Assembly: GCA_963817635.1 (NCBI GenBank)
Contig: CAWFPR010000001.1
Span: forward strand, 296,519 to 360,518
Length of the DNA stretch: 64,000 nucleotides
Reading direction: 5' to 3'
Origin: CAWFPR01 sp963817635
Lineage (GTDB): Bacteria; Acidobacteriota; Vicinamibacteria; Vicinamibacterales; 2-12-FULL-66-21
The position numbers and the translations under genes are program-made. The notes beneath the pieces were generated by a model that was given only the letters and a program-made list of their open reading frames with translations, was not told the DNA's origin and made no database searches. Positions 53,142 to 62,290 of this stretch are shown piece by piece (the stretch's first letter is position 1; every line of letters begins with the position of its first letter).

Positions 53142-54029
53142 TTACTGCCGCTCGCGGCGCCCGAGTGTCACCGTCAGGTCGCGCACCTCGCCCGCGCGCG
53201 CAACCGTCAGGGCGACCGGCCGGCCGACGCGTTCGCCGCGAAGCAGCGCCAGCAGCGATTCCGGAGACTCCACCGGCGTTCCATCGAATGCCAGGATGAT
53301 GTCGCCGACCAGCACGCCCGCCCCCGCCGCGGGGCTCCCGTCGGCAACGGCGGTCACGAGCAGTCCGCCATCCTGCTGGCGATCGCCACGCTGCGCCGCC
53401 GGCAGCTTCACCGGCAGCGAGCTGATCCCGAGGTAACCCTGCCCGGCGCCGCCGTGCTCGACGACCTGCGCGGCGGCAGCCCACGCGATGTCCGCCGGGA
53501 CGACGACCGTCGTCCCGCGGATGGCGCTGCCCGTGACGACACCGAGCGCCCGGCCGCCGCCGTCAATGAGGGCGCCGCCGATCAAGGCTCCGTGCGGCGG
53601 CTGAGCGATGCGGATGACGCGATCGATCCGGCCGGAACGGCCGGTCCGCAGCGGGCCGCCGATCACCGCGACGTTGGTCACGGTGGCCATGACGTTTCCG
53701 CTCCACGTGCGCCCGACCGCGATAGCCAGGTGGCCGACGCGCGGCTCGGGTGCCGGCTCGATGGCGGGGAGCCCGAGCCCGGAGACGCGCGCGACGCCGA
53801 GTCCGGTCGCGGCGGCGTGCCCGAGCACGACACCCTCGCGAATCGTCCCGTCGCCCGCGCGCACGGTGACCGCGTCGTCGTCGAGCGCCGCCGCTGGAGC
53901 CAGGACCAGATCGGCCGCGAACACGACGCCCGCGGCGGGCCGCCGCCGTGCCTGCACCTGTACCACCGAGCTGGCGGCGCGCGCGACGGCGCCGGCCAGC
54001 AGTTCGTTGAGTGAAGAGAGTGTATCCAT
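53142..54029 (-). CDS. DegP-like protein with inactive trypsin fold and PDZ domain
   Basis: 295 residues. The N-terminal ~185 residues follow the HtrA protease fold (VQVQARRRPAAGVVFAADLV, IGGALIDGGGRALGVVTGSA), but the GNSGGPL nucleophile motif is GALIGGAL, with the Ser replaced, and no clear His/Asp pair remains. Residues ~200-290 are a PDZ domain (YLGISSLPV, GSPAAGAGVLVGDIILAFDG). No signal peptide, so probably cytoplasmic. Likely a binding or scaffold protein for, or a sensor upstream of, the co-transcribed LuxR regulator (inference). Confidence 0.82.
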   Translation of the reverse strand: MDTLSSLNELLAGAVARAASSVVQVQARRRPAAGVVFAADLVLAPAAALDDDAVTVRAGDGTIREGVVLGHAAATGLGVARVSGLGLPAIEPAPEPRVGHLAIAVGRTWSGNVMATVTNVAVIGGPLRTGRSGRIDRVIRIAQPPHGALIGGALIDGGGRALGVVTGSAIRGTTVVVPADIAWAAAAQVVEHGGAGQGYLGISSLPVKLPAAQRGDRQQDGGLLVTAVADGSPAAGAGVLVGDIILAFDGTPVESPESLLALLRGERVGRPVALTVARAGEVRDLTVTLGRRERQ

Positions 54030-54276
54030 GCGCCCACGTTACACGGCGCGCGCAATGCGGCGGATCAGCCGAATGGCTAGTCTCCGGAAGAAAGTCGACT
54101 GGATTCTGCGAGTTACGGATTCCACGATGCGGCGTGCCGTCGAGGCCAGGAATGCCGTCACGCCGGTCTGTGTGTCGCCTCAATCCACCTGTCGCGTGCA
54201 TGAAATGTCGGGCCTGGCCGAAGCGCCCGTCCTCGGCGACGCCGGCGCGCGTGAGGCAAGGGCCTTGCCATGGTAA

Positions 54277-54297
54277 ACTGGTCAATGACTGGTCAAT
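54277..54297. promoter_or_regulatory. Direct-repeat operator before the toxin-antitoxin pair
   Basis: ACTGGTCAAT occurs twice with an 11-bp period (54277-54286, 54288-54297), placing both copies on the same DNA face. Each contains or overlaps TGAC..GTCA dyad symmetry. Located 13 bases before the antitoxin ATG, where Phd/YefM antitoxins usually autoregulate. Confidence 0.5.
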
Positions 54298-54309
54298 TGT
54301 GGAGGGTTG

Positions 54310-54567
54310 ATGGCTACCGTCACCGCATTCGAGGCGAAGACCCGGTTCGGAGAGCTGCTCGAGCGTGTCTCGAAGGGAGAAGAAGTCGTCATCACCCGCC
54401 ACGACAAGGCGGTCGCGCGCATGGTGCCGGAGGGCGCAGTACGGCATGACGACGTCCGTCGCAGCGTTGAAGGCCTGCGCGACCTCCAGAAGCGCATTTG
54501 GCGACGGTCGAAGGCCAGGCTCACCGATCGGGACGTGCGCGCGGCCATCGAGCACGGACGGCCATGA
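54310..54567 (+). CDS. Phd/YefM-family antitoxin
   Basis: 85 residues from the ATG at 54310 behind GGAGGG. The N-terminal Phd/YefM fold is clear: ATVTAFEAKTRFGELLERVS, KGEEVVITRHDKAVARMVP. The C-terminal tail (LRDLQKRIWRRSKARLTDRD) is the toxin-neutralising region. It binds DNA and the PIN toxin, and its stop overlaps the toxin ATG by four bases. Confidence 0.92.
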   Translation: MATVTAFEAKTRFGELLERVSKGEEVVITRHDKAVARMVPEGAVRHDDVRRSVEGLRDLQKRIWRRSKARLTDRDVRAAIEHGRP

Positions 54568-54983
54568 CACGGGCGTTCGTCGCCGACGCGTCCGTAGCCA
54601 TCGCCTGGGTCCACCCGTCGCAGGCGACGCAACAGACGGCAGCGATGCTGGACGCCATCGCCGACGGCGCCACGCTCGAAGTGCCGGCGCTGTGGCCATT
54701 GGAGTTGGCCAACGCCCTCATCGTCCTCGTGCGTCGACGAAAGCTCACGGAGGACGAACGGCAAACGGGGCTCGGATGGCTTGGCGGCCTTCGCATGCGA
54801 ATCGATCATGAAATGTCGGCGCTCGCGTTTTCCCGGCTGTCCGAGTTGGCCGCCTTACACCACCTGTCGGTCTACGACGCCGCGTACCTGGAGCTGGCAC
54901 TGCGCCGGAGACTCGCGCTGGGCTGCAAGGACGGTCCGTTGCGCACGGCCGCGAAGCGTGCCGGCGTCAGCCTGTTCCCCTGA
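54564..54983 (+). CDS. PIN-domain (VapC-like) ribonuclease toxin
   Basis: 139 residues from the ATG that overlaps the antitoxin stop (ATGA). Acidic active-site residues appear in order: Asp8 in VADASVAIAW, Glu in WPLELANALI, Asp in SVYDAAYLELA and Asp in GCKDGPL. PIN toxins cleave RNA in a Mg-dependent manner. The gene is intact, unlike the LigD remnant that begins about 30 bases after its stop. Confidence 0.92.
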   Translation: MTRAFVADASVAIAWVHPSQATQQTAAMLDAIADGATLEVPALWPLELANALIVLVRRRKLTEDERQTGLGWLGGLRMRIDHEMSALAFSRLSELAALHHLSVYDAAYLELALRRRLALGCKDGPLRTAAKRAGVSLFP

Positions 54984-55012
54984 TGTCTCCGTGGGAGCTG
55001 CGCCAGGCGTGA

Positions 55013-56346
55013 GGGCTGGGAAGGCGTGATGGCCAAGCGGCGCGGCTCGCCGTACGAGCATCGCCGCTCGAAGCACTGGCTCAAGATGAAGTGCGAGCTG
55101 TCGCAGGCGTTCGTCGTCGGCGGGTTCACCGATCCGCAGGGCGCGCGCGTCGGCCTCGGCGCGCTGCTCGTCGGCTACTACGACGGCAACGAATATCGTC
55201 TTCGCCGGGAAGATCGGCACCGGGCTTCGACACGAAGCTCCTGCTGGATCTGCGGCGGCGGCTCGACGCGATCGAGGTGCCCGACCGCGCCCTTCACGAA
55301 AGCCACGGGACTGCCGCGGCTGCGCGCGCACTGGGTGCGCCCGGAGATCGTCGTGCAGGCCGCTTTCATCGAGTGGACGGCGCACGGCAAGCTGCGTCAC
55401 CCGCGGCTGATCGCGGTCGGAGGGCGACACGGATCGCCGACGAGACGCGGCCGGCCGTGATCACGCATCCCGACAAGGTGCTCTTTCCCGACGACGGGAT
55501 CACCAAGGGCGACCTGGCGGCTTACTACGAGACGGTCGCGCCGGTGATGGTGCCGCACCTGCGCAACCGCCCGGTCACGATGGAGCGGTATCCGGCGGGA
55601 ATCGGCACGAAGGGCTTCTGGCAGAAGGACGTCTCGAAGGGATTCCCGGACTGGCTGCGAGCGCGTCGAGGTGCCGAAGAAGGACGGCGTCGTCCATCAC
55701 CCGCTCATCACGGACACGCGCTCGCTGCTCTGGGTCGACGAACCAGAACACCGTCACGCAGCACGTCTGGGTGTCGCGCGCGCCGCACCTCGATCGCCCC
55801 GACCTCTGCGTGTTCGATCTCGATCCCTCCAGCGACGGATGCCGACGCCGTGCGCGCGGCCGCGACGCGGACTGCGCGACCTGCTGCGAGAAGCTGGGGC
55901 TCCCCTCGCTGGATCAAGACGACGGGATCGAAGGGCTTCCACATCGTCGTGCCGATCGACGGCAAGAACGCCGACGGGCAGTGGTCGCACGGTTCGCCAA
56001 TGCCGTGGGCGCGCTCTTCGTGCGCCTCGCGCCCGACCGGCTGACGCAGGAGTTCAGCAAGACGGATCGCAAGGGGCGCATCTACGTCGACACCGGGCGG
56101 AACGGCTACAGCGCCACCTTCGCGGCGGCCTATACCGTGCGCGCGAGGCCGGGGGCGCCGGTGTCCGCGCCGTGCACGTGGGATGAAGTCGAGCGGGGCG
56201 AAGTGCACCCGCGGTCGTTCACGCTGCGCAACATGCCCGAGCGGCTCACGAGGGTGGGCGATCTGTGGGCCGGCATGCGCCGGCGGGGCCGATCCCTGAA
56301 CGGGCCCATGGAGAAGCTGCGGCGCACGGCGGAGGCGGCGGACTGA
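55013..56346 (+). pseudogene. LigD (ligase C-terminus plus polymerase domain), truncated and frameshifted
   Basis: The sequence begins abruptly inside the ligase domain at WEGVMAKRRGSPYEHRRSKH (motif IV region). It continues through the OB-fold (QAFVVGGFTDPQGARVGLGA, FDTKLLLDLRRRLDAIEVPD, HWVRPEIVVQAAFIEWTAHG) into the primase-like polymerase domain (VITHPDKVLFPDDGITKGDL, VTMERYPAGIGTKGFWQKDV, LCVFDLDPSSD, GSKGFHIVVPIDG, VDTGRNGYSATFAAAYTVRA). The ligase N-terminus with the catalytic KxDG and any 3'-phosphoesterase are absent. About ten frame changes occur in 1.3 kb. LigD joins double-strand breaks with Ku; no ku gene is seen. The toxin-antitoxin pair sits exactly at the truncation point. Confidence 0.85.
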
Positions 56347-56401
56347 ATCGACCGCCAGCCGCCGCCGGCTCCCGTTGACATCCAGCGTTCCGGGGCGGAC
56401 G

Positions 56402-58039
56402 ATGATCCTCATGCTGCGCGCTCCGATCCTCACCGCGTTCGCGTGCGCCCTGCTCTACCAGGGCGGCGCCCAGCCCACCGGTATCCTGCACATAAGGGTC
56501 GTGCTCGGCGACGCGACGCAGAAGGCCACGCCGGTGCCGCATCATGCGCTGCTCATCAGCGACAACCCGACGAGCGCGCCGCCCCGGAGGGTCGTCACCG
56601 CGCTCGATGGCACCGCCCGGATCGCGCTGCGCCCGGGTAACTACACCGTCGAATCCGACCGGCCGGTTGCCTTCGACGGCAGCGTCTATCAATGGATCCG
56701 GACGGTGGATATTGTCGCGGGCGGCGAGGTCACCCTCGATCTGACCGCTGACAATGCTGAGGTCGAATCCGCCCCGTCGGCCTCGACGTCCGCCGCGCCG
56801 CTCGAGGCCGATCCCTCGTCCATCCTGATGCACTGGCAGGGCAGCGTCGTGGCGCTCTGGACGCCGACCGCGCACGCCTCCGGATTCGTGGTGGACGCAA
56901 GCGGGCTCATCGCGACGAGCCGGCGCGCCATCGGCAGCGCGGCCGCGGTTGAAGTGCAGTTCACACCGACCGTGAAGGTGGCGGCCAGCGTCCTCGTGTC
57001 GGATCCCCGGCGGGACGTCGCCGTCCTGTCGGTCGATCCGCAGGTACTCGCCTCGGTCCAGCCCGTGCCGTTGACGTGCGGGCAGCCGGGCACGCCGGTC
57101 GTCGAGGAGCAGGAGCTTTTCGCGATCGCGGCACCGCTCGGCGGCGAGACGACCATGGCGTCGGGAAAGGTGCGCCGCATCGAGGGACGGGCGATCGTCT
57201 CTGATCTCGTCGTGCCGTCGGGCGGCGCCGGCGGCCCGGTCTTCAGCCTCGGCGGCGACGTGATCGGCATCACGACAGCCGGCGACGATCCCGGCGACGG
57301 CAGCCGCCGTGCGCCGCAGGTCGTTCGCGTCGATTCCGTCTGCGACGCGCTCGCGGATGGACGGGCGAAGGTCCGGCCGCCGCCCGACGGCGCGCACCTG
57401 CCCGTCGAGCCTCCGCGGCCGTTCCCCATCGACGCCCTCCGCGACGCCGCACAGCACCGCGCCGGCAGCCTGAGCCCGTACCAGGTGTCCACGTCGGATT
57501 TCGACATTGCCTTCATCACGCCGGTCCAGATCTACGGCGCGCAGTACCAGAGCGAGCAGGCGAGCCGCCGCGAGCGCGGCAGGAATCGCGCGCCGGACCC
57601 GTCCTTCATGCGCCCCCTGATGGATTTCGGCACCTGGTCGGAGTACGTGTCGCGGTTCCCGCCGGTCCTCCTGGTGCGCGTGACACCCCGCCTCGTGGAA
57701 GGCTTCTGGACGACGGTCGCGCGCGGGGCCGCGCGGACGCAAGGTGTCGCGCTGCCGCCGATCAAGCATTTCAAGCCGGGCTTCTCGCGGATGCAGGCCT
57801 TCTGCGGCAATGCCGAAGTGACCCCCATCCACCCGTTCACGCTGGAACAGCGCGTGTCGGACAGCGACGCCATCCACGAAGGTCTCTACGTCTTCGATCC
57901 CGGCGCGCTCGCGCCGCAGTGCGGGAGCGTCAAGCTCGTGCTCTATTCGGAGAAGGCGCCCGAGAAGGGCGATACACGGGTGGTGGATCCGAAGGTGATC
58001 CAGCAGGTCTGGCAGGACTTCGAACCCTATCGACGCTGA
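56402..58039 (+). CDS. Secreted protein with inactive trypsin-like domain
   Basis: 545 residues from the ATG at 56402. The start has a hydrophobic signal (LRAPILTAFACALLYQGGA). A ~100-residue beta domain (ILHIRVVLGDATQKATPVPH) precedes a trypsin-like fold (VVALWTPTAHASGFVVDASG, LIATSRRAIGSAAAVEVQF). The nucleophile motif GNSGGP is GGAGGP (Ser to Ala) and the His is absent, so no protease activity is expected. The C-terminal ~200 residues have no known match (DFDIAFITPVQIYGAQYQSE). The frame is intact for 1.6 kb between two heavily frameshifted regions, which helps interpret those frameshifts. Confidence 0.75.
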   Translation: MILMLRAPILTAFACALLYQGGAQPTGILHIRVVLGDATQKATPVPHHALLISDNPTSAPPRRVVTALDGTARIALRPGNYTVESDRPVAFDGSVYQWIRTVDIVAGGEVTLDLTADNAEVESAPSASTSAAPLEADPSSILMHWQGSVVALWTPTAHASGFVVDASGLIATSRRAIGSAAAVEVQFTPTVKVAASVLVSDPRRDVAVLSVDPQVLASVQPVPLTCGQPGTPVVEEQELFAIAAPLGGETTMASGKVRRIEGRAIVSDLVVPSGGAGGPVFSLGGDVIGITTAGDDPGDGSRRAPQVVRVDSVCDALADGRAKVRPPPDGAHLPVEPPRPFPIDALRDAAQHRAGSLSPYQVSTSDFDIAFITPVQIYGAQYQSEQASRRERGRNRAPDPSFMRPLMDFGTWSEYVSRFPPVLLVRVTPRLVEGFWTTVARGAARTQGVALPPIKHFKPGFSRMQAFCGNAEVTPIHPFTLEQRVSDSDAIHEGLYVFDPGALAPQCGSVKLVLYSEKAPEKGDTRVVDPKVIQQVWQDFEPYRR

Positions 58040-58051
58040 ACCGCCGGGACG

Positions 58052-59113
58052 CTACTTCCGGCCGGCGAGCACCCTCCAGCCGCCCGACGAGATCCGCCGG
58101 AGGTAGAGGATCGGCAGTCGCATCACGGCCCCGAACGACCATGCCAGGCCATGGGCCTTCAGCATGTAGGCCGGACTCGGAAGACGACTTCGCGCAACAG
58201 CCGCAGCCGGTCGCGCCACCGCGGCAGGCCGCGCACGCTCGAGAACAGCTCGTCGATCCACCGGCGGTTCGGGCCGGAGATACACGGCCGACGACTCGCG
58301 CCCTCGATCGGCGGTCATCGTGCGGAGGGCGGAAGTCCGGAACGCGCGTGCCCAGGCACCGCGCTGCCGTGCTCGAGCTGGTGCGCGCATATCGGCAGCG
58401 ACCTGCCTCGCCGCCGCCGCATCGGCAAAGCGCTCGAAGTCCCGCTCAGAGAGAGCGGACGCGAGGAGGTGGATGTCGTGACATCCACAGGAGCGATTCG
58501 GCGTTGCGATGATGCATCACTGGATGGACGCATGCCAGCAGCAGCGCGTCGGGTGGCGACGAGGGTGCGCGCGTGTGGCCCGAGCGCCGGCACCGGCGTC
58601 GAACGGGCCGGAACATCTTCGAACGTCAGCAGGCCGGCGAACACCGCTCTGCGTGCTGATCTTCCAATGGAAGTCGAAGGCGTGCACGAGCCCGAACCGG
58701 CCACGCTTCTCGAGGGGAAACTGACAGAACAGGAGCTCGCCACCGCAGTAGGCGGCGCGCTGTAGCCGGCATCCTCCATCACGCGCCGCACGCGATCGAC
58801 CTGGCTTCGCCGAATCAGGACGTCGGTGTCGAGTCGGGGCCTCGAGCGAAGGCGCGGGATACACGGTGTAGGCGAGCGCGGTGCCTTTCAGCAGGATGGG
58901 GTCGATACCGGCTGCGGCGAGATGGTCCAGGACGACCATCAGTTCCTCGCGGCGCAGCAGCTCCGTGGCCGTCTGTGCCCGCGTTTCCCTGGCGAGCGCC
59001 TCCCGGATCTCCGGCGGCCAGTCGCAGTGGGCCGGCAGCCTGCGCAGCCGCTCGCTGACGAGGCCCGTCAGATCGGCGTCTCCGCATGCTCGCAGGAACT
59101 CTCCGGGCGTCAT
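58052..59113 (-). pseudogene. Nucleotidyltransferase-family protein of the lasso cluster (frameshifted)
   Basis: The N-terminus is intact (MTPGEFLRACGDADLTGLVS, then VVLDHLAAAGIDPILLKGTA), the LKG-type opening of the uncharacterised nucleotidyltransferase family often found in lasso clusters. Frame changes then follow through TDVLIRRSQVDRVRRVMEDA, FCQFPLEKRGRFGLVHAFDF, a His-rich LLLACVHPVMHHRNAESLLW segment, and finally LKAHGLAWSFGAVMRLPILY, ending at 58052. At least four indels. Whether the gene is dead or mis-sequenced cannot be told from this alone. Confidence 0.65.
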
Positions 59114-59146
59114 GCCGGAACGTGCTCCACGGCAGTGCCTGGCCCT

Positions 59147-59696
59147 TCAGCAGCGCCGCGAGCATAGTCCACCGTCGGCTGCGGTCGTCGCGCCGATCAC
59201 GGCGATCTCCGTGCGGGCGGTCAGCACCTGGAAGGTGCGGGAGATTCTCGATGGCGCCGACCGCCACCGCACCGTCGCACTCCACCCACGCGTGCGCCTC
59301 GAGCGGCAATGGCGCAGTGCCGGGGACGCGGACACCGATGCGCAGCTCGCAGCCGGATGCCGCGGCGCCGGAGCATCGCATCGGCTGCGAGTGCCTGGAC
59401 CAGGCACGTGGCGCGAGGGACATCTGGAGGCGCGGCGGTGATGGCCCAGCGAACTCGATCGACGGCGCGCGGATCGGCCTCGTCGGCCGGCGGCCTCGCA
59501 TAACGGTCGAGCATGCGCCGAAGCCGCGCGAACCGGACGACGTGAAGACCGGTCCGGACGACGGCCATCAGCGGATGCCGCCTCGACGAGGAGGCGCCGA
59601 TCGCGTGGTCGAGCGATCGGAATCTGCGGTAGAGCGCAATCACGACGTGTCCGGCTCGAGGTCGGCGCACCAAGGAGAGGCGGGCGCACGGCGCAT
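59147..59696 (-). pseudogene. Lasso peptide B2 (transglutaminase-like leader protease), frameshifted
   Basis: ATG at 59696 with GGGAGGG upstream. A basic helical N-terminus (VVIALYRRFRSLDHAIGA, LHVVRFARLRRMLDRYAR) precedes the protease core: catalytic Cys in VPRATCLVQALAADAML, and after a frame change the His in PLEAHAWVECDGAVAV. A final shift gives NLPHFQVLTARTEIAVIG. B2 enzymes cleave the leader from lasso precursors. Divergent from the cyclase gene, sharing a 135-base promoter gap. Three or four indels. Confidence 0.72.
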
Positions 59697-59831
59697 TGTG
59701 CCCTCCCGCGAATCGCCATCTGATAACATCCGCAGGTGCCCCCGATCAGCGCTCCCCGCCGGCAACCTTCAATCCCGCCGCCATCGGACGCGATGGGCGC
59801 GATGCCGCGCGGCCGGTAACCTGCCGCAGAC

Positions 59832-61684
59832 ATGAGCGGCATCGTCGGGATCGTCAATATGGACGGCGGGTCGGTTGACGCAGCGGCTGCTTGGCCGAAT
59901 GACCCGATCGCTGGCGTTCCGCGGCCCCGACCGGCAACGGAACTGGAGCGATGGTCCGGCGGGCCTGGGCCACACACTCCTCCGCACCGGCGAACCCGAG
60001 CACGAGCCGCAGCCCGCCAGCCTCGACGGGCGCGTGTGGATCACGGCGGACGTCCGGATCGATGCGCGGGCGGAGCTGGTCGAGGCGCTCGAACGCGGCG
60101 GGCGCACGGGTGTCCGCACGGCCACGGATGCCGAACTGATTCTCCACGCGTACCGCGTGTGGGGCGACGACTGCGTCGATCCATCTGCTGGGCGATTTCG
60201 CGTTTGCCATCTGGGACGGGCGCGCGCGGCGGCTGTTCTGCGCCCGCGATCGCTTCGGCATCAAGCCGTTCTATTACGCAGGAGTCCCGGGCGGCATCGT
60301 CTTCAGCAACACGCTCGATTGCGTTCGCCTGCATCCCCGCGTCGGCAGCGCGCTGAACGAGCTGGCCATCGCAGACTTCCTGATGTTCGGCCACAATCAG
60401 GAACCCACGACGACCGCCTTCGCGGACGTGAAGCGGCTGCCGGCGGCACACCGGCTGACGTGCGGGAGGACGCTGCGCGAATCGAGCGCTACTGGACGCT
60501 GCCGACCGAAGGAAGGATTCGGTACCGTCGATCCCAGCGACTACGTCGAACACTTCCTCGAGGTCCTCCGTCCCGCGGTCTCCGACCGGCTCGCGGCGGG
60601 CACGACCGGCGTCTGGATGAGCGGCGGCCTCGACTCGACGTCTATCGCCGCGCTCGCCCGGCAGCGCCTGATCGAACGCGGCGCGCCCCTCGCCCTTCGT
60701 GCCCATACCGTCGTCTACGACACGCTGATTCCGGATCGAGGAGCGACAGTACTCCCGGGTTGCGGCCGAGGCGCTGGGTATTCCGATCGACTTCTTCGCG
60801 GCGGATGGATACTCCCCCTTCGCCGGGTGGGACCGGCCGGACTTCCGGAGTCCCGAGCCGACGACGAGCCGTTCATCCAGGTATGCACCGATCAGCTGAG
60901 ACGCGCCGCGTCGGATACCCGGGTCATGCTCTCCGGGGACGGCGGGGACGAGATTCTCCGGAGTTCATGCGCTCGTCGATCTGCGTCGGCAGGATGCCGC
61001 CGTGGGAGCTGGCCGCGGACTGTTGCGCGATCGCTTGCCGTTCATCGCCGGCGCCCCGGCGTGGGCCTCCGAGCGTGGCTGTGGAAGCGGCTTCATGCCG
61101 GACCGCGCAGGTCCCGCCGTTTCCCGCGTGGCTGAACCCCGCCTTCTCGGATCGCCTGGACCTCCGGGATCGATGGGCGCGCTGGACACCTGGGCGAATC
61201 GGCCGCGGCCGTCACACGTTGCGGGCCGAGGCGCATGCGCGGCTGACGGCGCGCCCTGGCCGTGGTATTTTGAAGTCACTCGATCCTGGGGTGACTGGCG
61301 TGGCAGTCGAGCCGCGATATCCGTTTCTCGATCTGCGCGTGATCGATTACCTGCTGGCGATTCCGCCGGTGCCCTGGTGCGTTGACAAGGAGATCCTGCG
61401 GCTCGCGATGCGCGGGGCGCTGCCGGAGGCGACACGCCTGCGTCGAAAATCGCCGCTCGCCGGAGATCCGCTGCGCGCGAGCTTGAAGCTGGCGGGCGCG
61501 GAGCGGCTCGATCGATTCGACGCGGCGCCGGAACTCGCGCGATTTGTCGATCTGGCGGCGATTCCGCCACTGGCGGGCGGAGGCGCTGACACCGATCCCG
61601 GCCTTCACATCCGGCCGCTCTGTCTCAACTACTGGTTGACGCGTGTCCGCCACGGGACGCGTCGAAGAGGAGGTCAGCGCATGA
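59832..61684 (+). pseudogene. Lasso peptide cyclase (asparagine-synthase-like), frameshifted
   Basis: Begins MSGIVGIVNMDGGS, where the glutaminase Cys2 of asparagine synthetases is Ser, as expected for a cyclase. An N-terminal-nucleophile-like domain continues (LAFRGPDRQRNWSDGPAGLG, LLGDFAFAIWDGRARRLFCA). The ATP pyrophosphatase motif is GVWMSGGLDSTSIAALA, with LSGDGGDEIL downstream. The end (VEPRYPFLDLRVIDYLLAIP, LRRKSPLAGDPLRASL, LCLNYWLT) needs a one-base correction to stop at 61684, giving an ATGA overlap with precursor 1. At least six indels, mostly single extra bases. Confidence 0.78.
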
Positions 61685-61843
61685 CAGCACCCAAAACCGG
61701 TTGCACACCGGATCCGCCGGCAAAGAAACCGTACCGAGCAACCCCGCCTGGAGGTCTACGGCGATATCCGCGAGGTGACGAACTCGTACGGCAACAAGGG
61801 CAAGAACGACAACGGCAGGCGCCCCCGGAACAGGACCCGTTAG
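61681..61843 (+). CDS. Lasso precursor peptide 1 (one extra base in leader)
   Basis: ATG at 61681 behind AGAGGAGG. It reads MTAPKTGCTPDPPAKKPYRA; one extra A near 61741 then breaks the frame. Removing it gives PRLEVYGDIREVT and the core SYGNKGKNDNGRRPRNRTR, ending at TAG 61843. The leader carries the conserved YxxPxLxxxGxxxxxT motif. Core residues Ser1 and Asp9 would close a nine-residue macrolactam. Its close sister at 62094 needs no correction, which supports this reading. Confidence 0.75.
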
Positions 61844-61949
61844 TCTCCGCTGCTCCATCGGCGTTGACACAGCGACGTGGACACCCGCTATTTCGATCGG
61901 CCCCGGCGCGGCCCCGGCAGGCCCCACCGTTTCCGCCCAGGATAGACCC

Positions 61950-62093
61950 GCTGGCGTGGTATTTTGAGTCACTCGTTCAGGTGTGGCCGTGGAGGGGCGA
62001 TATTCGTTTCTCCCACTGTGATCGATCGCCTGCCGGCGAATCTTCCGGCGCCTGGGTGCATCGGGAGGGGATGTCGGGGAGGAGATTCTCCGA
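61950..62093 (+). pseudogene. Degenerate duplicate of the cyclase 3' segment
   Basis: GTGGTATTTTGAGTCACTCG at ~61959 nearly repeats the cyclase sequence at ~61263. The match continues with drift through GGCGATATTCGTTTCTC and GTGATCGATCGCCTGC, corresponding to the cyclase PRYPFLDLRVIDYLLA region. It carries many substitutions and gaps, has no open frame, and leads into precursor 2 exactly as the real cyclase tail leads into precursor 1. This indicates a tandem duplication of cyclase tail plus precursor. Confidence 0.7.
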
Positions 62094-62255
62094 ATGACAG
62101 CGCACCAGACGGATGGCAAGCAGGATGGACCCGGCAGGAAGCCGTACGAGCGCCCCCGCCTCGAAGTCTACGGCGATATCCGCGAGGTGACAAACTCGTA
62201 CGGAAAAAAGGGGAAGAACGACGGAGGCAGGCCACCCAGGTCCAGGACCCAATAG
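62094..62255 (+). CDS. Lasso precursor peptide 2 (intact)
   Basis: 53 residues from the ATG at 62094, GGGGAGGAGA upstream. The leader (1-34) holds YERPRLEVYGDIREVT, an exact fit to the YxxPxLxxxGxxxxxT lasso leader motif, with Thr at -2. Predicted core 35-53 is SYGKKGKNDGGRPPRSRTQ, with Ser1 amine to Asp9 side chain giving a nine-membered ring and a ten-residue basic tail. Ser at position 1 is uncommon (Gly is usual). The frame is undamaged, in contrast to nearly every gene around it. Too short for ordinary gene calling. Confidence 0.85.
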   Translation: MTAHQTDGKQDGPGRKPYERPRLEVYGDIREVTNSYGKKGKNDGGRPPRSRTQ

Positions 62256-62290
62256 CCCCGTCCCGTCGTCCACACTGCGCCCGCGGACCC

